Shown one piece after another: positions 1 to 4,275 of a DNA stretch of 8,050 nt. The notes below the pieces were generated by a model. It saw only the letters and a list, made by a program, of their open reading frames with translations, was not told the DNA's origin and searched no databases. Position 1 is the stretch's first letter, and the number at the start of each line of letters is the position of its first letter. The translations under genes were made by a program, and so were the position numbers. Location of the stretch: assembly GCA_937902605.1 (NCBI GenBank), contig CALFNC010000502.1, positions 1-8,050 on the forward strand. Direction: 5' to 3'. This stretch comes from an uncultured Acidobacteriota bacterium. Its GTDB lineage: Bacteria > Acidobacteriota > Thermoanaerobaculia > UBA5066.

Positions 1-51
1 CGGCGACCACCGAGATCTACACTCGTTCCCTACACGACGCTCTTCCGATCT
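1..51 (+). other. Illumina P5 / read-1 adapter (contamination)
   Basis: The first 51 bases match the Illumina P5 plus TruSeq read-1 adapter, lacking its first seven bases and with one mismatch (G instead of T at position 25). The match ends with the familiar CTCTTCCGATCT at 40-51, exactly where genomic insert normally begins. Read on the minus strand it encodes the peptide IGRASCRERV, a tail known from adapter-contaminated database proteins. It is an assembly artefact, so the truncation of the first gene is technical, not biological. Confidence 0.98.
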
Positions 52-464
52 GGTTCAAGGGAGGGAAACGGCTAGGCCTGATTATCCGGAACGAGAAAGC
101 CAGCTCGGTCTTCGACACGGCGTTCCTCCGGGCGCTCTTCGAGAAAGAGGGCGCAGGCCTCTTCGATGCGCGCCAGGCGATTCTCGGCCACCTCCAGCAG
201 GGCGGGAACCCGACGCCGTTCGACCGGATCGAGGCGACGCGGCTCGCCGCAAGCTGCGTCGAATGGCTCGTCGCCGAGGCCGAGAAGGAGAGCCCCGGCG
301 CCGCATTCATCGGCTTCTCCGGAGGGCGCATCCAGTTCTTCCCCCTCGCCGACCTGCCGGCCATGTCCGACATGGAGTTCAGCCGCCCGAAGCAGCAGTG
401 GTGGCTGGAGCTGGAGCCGATCGCGCGGCTTCTGGCGCAGCCGGGCCCGAGCGCGGCGCCATAA
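52..464 (+). CDS. 6-phosphofructokinase, animal-like two-domain type (C-terminal fragment)
   Basis: This is the last 136 codons of a phosphofructokinase, which phosphorylates fructose 6-phosphate to fructose 1,6-bisphosphate in glycolysis. The frame opens at 54 directly after the adapter and ends at TAA 462-464, so the start is missing. The fragment reads GLIIRNEKAS, then ILGHLQQGGNPTPFDRIEATR, the PFK family signature (GHxQQGGxPxPFDR) that contributes to the sugar-phosphate or effector site. It ends with FSRPKQQWWLELEPIARLLAQ. The RNEK block, the QQGG-PTPFDR block and above all the terminal KxQWWLxLxPI block match, from memory, the C-terminal half of animal PFK (muscle PFK has RNEK, GHMQQGGSPTPFDR and PKEQWWLKLRPI). 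Single-domain bacterial PfkA ends differently. If this is the tandem-duplicated form, the whole protein would be about 750 residues and this half would be the regulatory one. ATP as donor is inferred, because the diagnostic N-terminal residues are absent. Confidence 0.9.
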
Positions 465-471
465 CCGTCGC
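453..471 (+). other. Short hairpin around the phosphofructokinase stop codon
   Basis: The arms 453-458 (GCGGCG) and 466-471 (CGTCGC) pair over six positions with one G-U. The seven-base loop contains the TAA stop at 462-464. There is no T-run after it, so it is not a classical intrinsic terminator. A stem this short can arise by chance in GC-rich DNA. Confidence 0.25.
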
Positions 472-531
472 TGCCCGAGTGACTGGTCGCCACGAGGAAA
501 CCGTGCGCACCGAATGGGGCACCGCGGTGTC

Positions 532-557
532 GCTCGACGGGACGGGGGCCGTCGGGC
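532..557 (+). terminator. GC-rich hairpin between the phosphofructokinase and toxin-antitoxin genes
   Basis: The arms 532-540 (GCTCGACGG) and 549-557 (CCGTCGGGC) pair over nine positions with one G-U, around an eight-base loop. The hairpin lies 68 bases after the phosphofructokinase stop and ends eight bases before the -35 box of the toxin-antitoxin promoter. It could end readthrough from the upstream gene and insulate the promoter. No U-tract follows, so it is not a textbook rho-independent terminator, and an operator or chance structure is also possible. Confidence 0.35.
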
Positions 558-565
558 AGAGCCAG

Positions 566-594
566 TTGACGAGGTGGCTACCAGGGGCTACTTT
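566..594 (+). promoter_or_regulatory. Sigma70-type promoter of the toxin-antitoxin operon
   Basis: TTGACG at 566-571 matches the -35 consensus in five of six bases. After the ideal 17-base spacer, TACTTT at 589-594 is a fair -10 with the three most conserved positions present (T, A and the final T). Transcription would begin about 600-602, on the antitoxin ATG at 601, which predicts a leaderless or nearly leaderless mRNA. A direct repeat GGCTAC at 576-581 and 586-591, ten bases (about one helical turn) apart, lies in the spacer and -10 and is a candidate site for autorepression by the antitoxin. Confidence 0.6.
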
Positions 595-600
595 AGGGAC

Positions 601-891
601 ATGAGGGCAGTCGGTATCAAGACGCTCAAGAACAAGCTCAGCGAGTACGTTCGCCTGGCCGGGACGGGAGAGGTCATCCTCGTAACGGACCGGGACCGGG
701 TCGTCGCCGAGCTCGTGTCGCCCAGCCCCGGGCGGGCGCCGCTCGTAGCGGATGCGGCCCTGGCCGAAGCGGTCCGAAAGGGCTGGCTCACGCCCCCGAC
801 CCTCGTCACAGGGGAGGCGCCACCCAGACTACCAGCCGCTGCTCTACGGGCGCTTCTCGAAGAGCTGGACGAGGACCGTTCCGCCGGGTGA
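601..891 (+). CDS. vapB: Phd/YefM-fold (VapB-type) antitoxin
   Basis: This is a 96-residue antitoxin of a type II toxin-antitoxin pair, expected to bind and neutralise the PIN toxin next to it and to repress the shared promoter. The N-terminal half (residues 5-38, IKTLKNKLSEYVRLAGTG followed by EVILVTDRDRVVAEL) is the typical Phd/YefM DNA-binding and dimerisation fold of antitoxins found with PIN toxins. Residues 41-75 are a Pro/Ala-rich linker. The C-terminal segment LRALLEELDEDRSAG (82-96) is acidic and helical, as expected for the toxin-binding tail. ATG 601 is chosen because it begins the domain and sits just after the -10 box; the frame stays open far upstream but runs over the phosphofructokinase gene. 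There is no strong Shine-Dalgarno, only AGGG at 595-598. The stop overlaps the toxin start by four bases (GTGA, 888-891). Confidence 0.92.
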   Translation: MRAVGIKTLKNKLSEYVRLAGTGEVILVTDRDRVVAELVSPSPGRAPLVADAALAEAVRKGWLTPPTLVTGEAPPRLPAAALRALLEELDEDRSAG

Positions 892-1280
892 TCTACCTCG
901 ACACTTCGGTCGTCCTCGCGCAGCTTCTCTCCGAGGATCAGGTACCGCCTGCAAGGCTCTGGGCCGAGCCTCTCGTCGCGAGCCGTCTCCTCCAGTACGA
1001 GCTTTGGAACCGGATTCACGCTCGCGGCCTCGCGGCCTCGCATGGCGCGGCCGTGCGGCAGACACTTGCCCAGATCGCCTTCTTGGAGCTGACACCGCAC
1101 GTCCTCGCCCGTGCTCTGGAGCCGTTCCCATGCCCAGTTCGAACCCTCGACGCAATCCACCTTGCTTCAGCGGAATTTCTCCGGGGACAGCGACAGGATG
1201 TTTCTCTCGCGACGTACGACGACCAAATGGCCGAGGCAGCCAAACGCATGAAGATCCCTCTGTTCAGCCTCGGACGATAG
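888..1280 (+). CDS. vapC: PIN-domain ribonuclease toxin, VapC-type
   Basis: This is a 130-residue PIN-domain toxin, normally a Mg2+-dependent endoribonuclease that inhibits translation by cutting tRNA or rRNA when the antitoxin is lost. The whole protein is one PIN domain of usual length. The four acidic positions of the active site are present: D5 in IYLDTS, E38 in QYELWNR, D88 in RTLDAIHLASA, and D111/D112 in LATYDDQM. The start is GTG at 888, overlapping the antitoxin stop as GTGA, so translation is probably coupled to the antitoxin and antitoxin synthesis is favoured. The RNA target cannot be read from the sequence. All catalytic residues are intact, so the toxin is probably active. It is convergent with the PPi-type phosphofructokinase gene, with 110 bases between the stops. 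Confidence 0.94.
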   Translation: MIYLDTSVVLAQLLSEDQVPPARLWAEPLVASRLLQYELWNRIHARGLAASHGAAVRQTLAQIAFLELTPHVLARALEPFPCPVRTLDAIHLASAEFLRGQRQDVSLATYDDQMAEAAKRMKIPLFSLGR

Positions 1281-1295
1281 GTCACGGCGCTATCG
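1275..1295 (+). other. Short hairpin at the toxin stop codon
   Basis: The perfect six-base arms CGATAG (1275-1280, including the TAG stop) and CTATCG (1290-1295) enclose a nine-base loop. No T-run follows. A second perfect six-base hairpin lies at 1324-1343 (CGGCGT / ACGCCG, eight-base loop) in the same 110-base space between the convergent genes. One or both might limit readthrough, but neither is a standard intrinsic terminator. Nothing else is recognisable in 1281-1390. Confidence 0.25.
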
Positions 1296-1390
1296 GGCTC
1301 GGCGACGTCCTCCTCGCCCGCGCCGGCGTTCCGTCCCACGCCGAATCCTGCCCGCGTCAGCGCGCCAATCCGGGGTTCCCCTGTACCACT

Positions 1391-2728
1391 TCAGTGCGTC
1401 TCGCCGTTGTACCGGACCGGGCAGCTCCCGCCGCTCTCCACGGGCTTGAGGTCGGCCGCCAGGATGAGCGCCGGGAGCTCCGACTCGACGAGGTACCCGA
1501 ACTGGCGGCGGAACTCGGCCAGGGTGAGCCCGGCCGTTGCCGCGAACTTCGCCAGCTCGTGAGGGTCCTCGAAGTCGTCGCGCCGGAGTCGGATCATGTA
1601 GCGCCGAGCGATCGCGTAGCGGGTGGAGTGGATGTCCACCATCCGGACCCTCGTCTTCGCCGTCTCCGGGTCGAGCATGTCCTTGAACGGGACCGGGACG
1701 AAGTGGCCACCCTGCATCGAGATCATCGCCGCGTTCCCGTCGGAGAGGAGGTACTTCGCCGCGCAGTAGCCGAGGTCGCGGGTGTACTCGAGGTCGAACG
1801 GGATCGGGTCGGCGCACCGCAGCTCGTAGCCGATGTTCTTGGCGACGATGGTCGTCTTCAGGCCGAATTCCTTGAGCCGGTCGACCACGGCCGCCTTCAG
1901 GATCTCGCCGATATTCACCTCGGCGATCCGGACGTTACCGTGCGCGTCCATCTCGATGTCCCGGACCTGCGCCAGGTCCTGGGGGTCGATCGAAAGGACG
2001 AGCCCCTCGGCGATGACGGCCACGCCGTCCCGCCGCCCGTAGCTCTGCCGCTTGATGATCGCCCCGACGAGCGTGTCGACGATCGCCTTGAAGCTGACCT
2101 TCTGCCCCGCGAACTCCTCCGGGATCAACGTCAGCGTCGCTCCGGCCGCCTTGCCGATCCCGAGCGCCAGGTGGCCGGCCTTGCGGCCCATCGCGATCAC
2201 GAAGTACCAGCGAGAGGTGGTCCGGGCGTCGACCATAAGGTTCTTGACGATCTCGACGCCGTAGTGCCGCGCCGTCTGGTAACCGAACGTGTCGACGTGC
2301 GACGGGAGGTCGAGGTCGTTGTCGATCGTCTTGGGGACGTGGACGACCCGGATCCGACCGTCGCCCTTCTGCTCCAGCTTCATGGCCGAGTACGCGGTGT
2401 CGTCGCCGCCGATCGTGATCAGCCGGTCGACGTTCAGGCGGAGGAGCGAGATGACTGCGCTCTCCAGGTGATGCGGGTCCTTGGTCGGGTTGGCCCGGGA
2501 GATCCCGATGTACGAGCCGCCGCGGAAGTGGATCCGGCTCACCTCTTCGATGCCGAGCGGCACGACATGGCTGATGTCCCCCTTCATAATCCACTCGAAC
2601 CCGTCCCGGATCCCGAGGACGTCGACGCCTTCCAGGGCTCCGCGGATCGTGGCTGACCCAATGACGCTGTTGATGCCGGGGGCGGGACCTCCGGCCACCA
2701 GGATCGCGAGCTTCTTGTCGTGGCTCAT
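1391..2728 (-). CDS. pfp: PPi-type 6-phosphofructokinase (diphosphate-fructose-6-phosphate 1-phosphotransferase)
   Basis: This 445-residue enzyme of the phosphofructokinase superfamily is predicted to interconvert fructose 6-phosphate and fructose 1,6-bisphosphate with pyrophosphate, in glycolysis or gluconeogenesis. Blocks in order: GGPAPGIN at 13-20 (phosphate-donor loop), RGGSYIGISR at 69-78, GGDDT at 107-111, PKTIDND at 132-138 (catalytic TIDND), MGRKAGHLALG at 180-190, PEE at 203-205, and GYELRCADP followed by DLEYTRDLG at 300-320 (sugar-phosphate site). Asp in GGDD and Lys in PKT replace the Gly residues of ATP-dependent PfkA (GGDG, PGT); this pair is the known signature of PPi use. The start is ATG 2728, preceded by GGAGG at 2733-2737 with a four-base spacer. 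The frame is open about 490 bases further upstream, but only because it runs through the DUF2252 gene. It is the second gene of a likely operon, 44 bases after DUF2252. ATP use is not fully excluded without assay. Confidence 0.93.
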   Translation of the reverse strand: MSHDKKLAILVAGGPAPGINSVIGSATIRGALEGVDVLGIRDGFEWIMKGDISHVVPLGIEEVSRIHFRGGSYIGISRANPTKDPHHLESAVISLLRLNVDRLITIGGDDTAYSAMKLEQKGDGRIRVVHVPKTIDNDLDLPSHVDTFGYQTARHYGVEIVKNLMVDARTTSRWYFVIAMGRKAGHLALGIGKAAGATLTLIPEEFAGQKVSFKAIVDTLVGAIIKRQSYGRRDGVAVIAEGLVLSIDPQDLAQVRDIEMDAHGNVRIAEVNIGEILKAAVVDRLKEFGLKTTIVAKNIGYELRCADPIPFDLEYTRDLGYCAAKYLLSDGNAAMISMQGGHFVPVPFKDMLDPETAKTRVRMVDIHSTRYAIARRYMIRLRRDDFEDPHELAKFAATAGLTLAEFRRQFGYLVESELPALILAADLKPVESGGSCPVRYNGETH

Positions 2729-2732
2729 AGAG

Positions 2733-2737
2733 CCTCC
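2733..2737 (-). promoter_or_regulatory. Ribosome binding site fixing the pfp start
   Basis: On the minus strand GGAGG ends four bases before ATG 2728. It selects this codon over longer in-frame readings that would extend into the upstream gene, and the protein then begins just before the donor-binding loop. Confidence 0.75.
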
Positions 2738-2762
2738 GACGAACAGGATACCGAATTTGCTC

Positions 2763-2783
2763 GCCGCCGGCGCTACCGGCGGC
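2763..2783 (-). terminator. Perfect 8-bp GC hairpin at the DUF2252 stop codon
   Basis: On the minus strand GCCGCCGG and CCGGCGGC pair perfectly over eight bases around a five-base loop that holds the TAG stop (2775-2773). The sequence after it (GAGCAAATTC) has no real U-tract. It lies in the 44-base gap before pfp, so it may be a partial terminator or an RNA-stability element that sets DUF2252 and pfp expression apart. No convincing second promoter is seen in the gap. Confidence 0.4.
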
Positions 2784-4146
2784 TTCCGGCCACCTTCCGG
2801 CCCGTCTTCACCCGGCGAGCGGGCCGCCGGGAGCGGGGCCGGACCTTCGCGACGAACGCCGCGTGGTCCTTCACCGTCTGATCGGCATACGCCGCCGCGA
2901 ACCGGGCCAACGCATCGTCGAAGCGCTCGGACCTCCCCAGGTAGCCGAGCAGCACGACCGGGTCGCCCGTCCTCGCGTGCGCCTTCGCAAAGATCTCGCC
3001 GACTACGAGGGCGTATTCCACCAGCGAGCTTCCCCGAAGCATCCGCGGGTCGAGGGACGCCTTGTGATCCGACAGCTGCCGGACGATGAACGGGCGCCCC
3101 GAGACCGTGGTCCATCCGAGGAACGGGTCCGAGAGCGTCTGCATCCTGTGCTGGCCCTCCGCCACTCGTTCCCCATCGTGCGCCGGGACCTTCATGCCGC
3201 GGAGATAGGGGGCGTAGCACGACGCGAGAGCCTCCTTGACCTGGAGGAAAAGGGGGTCGTCCTCGCTCGCCCCGAAAAGGAGAACGACGTAGTCCCGCGT
3301 CCCGACACTTCCTGTACCGACGATCTTGAAGGCGACGTCCACCGGACGGTAGGCATCCAGGACGAGACGCCGCGCCGGGCCGATCGAGCTACGGTACGAC
3401 CGAAGCGCGGCGATCACCTGCCGAGTCACCGCCGGCGGGACCCGGGTGATCAGCGGAGGCTGATGAACGAAGCGGCGTTCCTTCTGCCGGTCCGGAACGG
3501 TCAGCTTCTTGAGAGATGCCTGCGGCGTCACCCTTTCGGCCTTCGCGAGGACCTCGTAAATGGGCCCCTCCTCGAGGTGGCGGCGGATCTCGTAGCGCAT
3601 CAGATCGAGAACCGACATCGAGAGAAAGCGGCGAAGACCCTCGCGGTACGACCGGGCCAGGATCCGGACCGCTTCCTTCGCCGACCGATCGGTGTCGCCC
3701 GCCTCCCTCGCCGCGAGGACGAAGCTGGCCGCGAGACGGCAGAGGTCCCATTCGAACGGACCCGGCGTCGTCTCGTCGAAGTCGTTGATGTCGAAGACAA
3801 GGTGCCCGTCCTCGGCGGCAAAGGCCCCGAGATTCCGGACGTGGGCATCCCCGCAGAGCTGGACCTCGATTCCGGTCCGGGGGCGATGGGCGAGGTCCCA
3901 CGCCATGAGCGGCGCGGCACCCCGGAAGAACCCGAACGGCGAGGCCACCATCCGGTCGTGCTTGATCCGGAGGAGGTGAGGAAGACGGCCCCGTTCCGCG
4001 GCCAAGAGGAGGGCGACCGGATCGGGGCGCGACTTCGCCGGCTTCCACACCCCGAGGTCGACCCGGCTGAGGACCTTCCTCCTCTCCTGGCCGAAGGCCA
4101 GCCGCTCGGAGACGGGATGGAAACGGGTTGGGGACGATCGCTTCAT
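2773..4146 (-). CDS. DUF2252 family protein (uncharacterised, kinase-like motifs)
   Basis: This 457-residue cytoplasmic protein belongs to DUF2252, a family of unknown function. Family blocks in order: RMVASPFGFFRGAA (65-78), QLCGDAHVRNLGAF (96-109), VFDINDFDETTPGPFEWDL (117-135), FKIVGTGSVGTRDYVVL (273-289), LFLQVKEALAS (299-309), GQHRMQTLSDPFLGW (331-345) and FIVRQLSDHKASLD (353-366). The GDxHxxN and DxNDFDE pair resembles the catalytic loop and metal-binding Asp of aminoglycoside-phosphotransferase-like kinases. The later Gly-rich loop and VKEA Lys resemble a kinase N-lobe, though in reversed order; this is my inference. The tail (435-457) is very basic and may bind nucleic acid or be disordered. 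ATG 4146 is chosen because GGGAGG (4151-4156) lies four bases upstream; an in-frame ATG at 4185 would add 13 residues but lacks such a site. No signal peptide or membrane segment is visible. It is the first gene of the unit with pfp. Confidence 0.92.
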   Translation of the reverse strand: MKRSSPTRFHPVSERLAFGQERRKVLSRVDLGVWKPAKSRPDPVALLLAAERGRLPHLLRIKHDRMVASPFGFFRGAAPLMAWDLAHRPRTGIEVQLCGDAHVRNLGAFAAEDGHLVFDINDFDETTPGPFEWDLCRLAASFVLAAREAGDTDRSAKEAVRILARSYREGLRRFLSMSVLDLMRYEIRRHLEEGPIYEVLAKAERVTPQASLKKLTVPDRQKERRFVHQPPLITRVPPAVTRQVIAALRSYRSSIGPARRLVLDAYRPVDVAFKIVGTGSVGTRDYVVLLFGASEDDPLFLQVKEALASCYAPYLRGMKVPAHDGERVAEGQHRMQTLSDPFLGWTTVSGRPFIVRQLSDHKASLDPRMLRGSSLVEYALVVGEIFAKAHARTGDPVVLLGYLGRSERFDDALARFAAAYADQTVKDHAAFVAKVRPRSRRPARRVKTGRKVAGSRR

Positions 4147-4150
4147 CTGG

Positions 4151-4156
4151 CCTCCC
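4151..4156 (-). promoter_or_regulatory. Ribosome binding site fixing the DUF2252 start
   Basis: GGGAGG on the minus strand ends four bases before ATG 4146. It supports this start over the in-frame ATG at 4185. The spacing is the same as for pfp. Confidence 0.7.
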
Positions 4157-4183
4157 TTATCGCGGCGTCCTGACTGGCCTTTC

Positions 4184-4189
4184 ATTATG
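4184..4189 (-). promoter_or_regulatory. Possible -10 element for the DUF2252-pfp unit
   Basis: CATAAT on the minus strand matches the TATAAT consensus in five of six positions in otherwise GC-rich DNA. It would give a start near 4177 and a leader of about 30 bases containing the GGGAGG site. No good -35 box lies at 16-18 bases upstream, so the call rests on the -10 alone. The rest of the 129-base divergent region (4147-4275) shows no clear promoter for the plus-strand gene. Confidence 0.35.
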
Positions 4190-4262
4190 CCCATCCATCC
4201 GCTCAGGCCCGATTCCTCGAAGCCGGCACACGGGAAAAGGGGGGCGCGATACGCTTCGCACT

Positions 4263-4268
4263 GGAGGG
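4263..4268 (+). promoter_or_regulatory. Ribosome binding site of the gamma-glutamyltransferase gene
   Basis: GGAGGG lies seven bases before ATG 4276, which starts directly at the signal peptide. This is the only strong Shine-Dalgarno in the plus-strand cluster; the two genes that follow have none, which suggests they rely on coupling. Confidence 0.7.
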
Positions 4269-4275
4269 TCGTCCC

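Noticed and set aside
17..493. Minus-strand open frame ending in IGRASCRERV
   Set aside because: Its C-terminus is translated adapter and the rest is antisense to the phosphofructokinase fragment; no family resemblance.
166..600. Upstream extension of the antitoxin frame
   Set aside because: It overlaps the phosphofructokinase coding region and encodes low-complexity Arg/Ser/Pro sequence; the antitoxin domain begins at 601, just after a promoter.
1324..1343. Hairpin CGGCGT/ACGCCG as a bidirectional terminator between the toxin and pfp
   Set aside because: Only six pairs and no T-run on either side; mentioned with the toxin stop hairpin but not called a terminator.
752..2656. Very long plus-strand open frame (about 630 codons)
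   Set aside because: It is antisense to pfp and runs through the toxin gene out of frame; Asp/Arg/Val-rich shadow typical of high-GC DNA, with no motif.
2745..2750. Minus-strand TATCCT as a separate -10 for pfp
   Set aside because: No -35 at a suitable distance; the region 17 bases upstream is GCGCCG inside the hairpin.
2729..3220. N-terminal extension of pfp
   Set aside because: This part of the frame is a shadow of DUF2252; a clear GGAGG site marks ATG 2728.
2863..4173. Long plus-strand open frame opposite DUF2252
   Set aside because: It lies antisense to a gene with strong family motifs and is Arg/Glu/Pro-rich without recognisable domains.
4248..4255. GATACGCT as a -10 for the gamma-glutamyltransferase gene
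   Set aside because: Poor match and no -35 box at 16-18 bases; the promoter of this gene is left unassigned.
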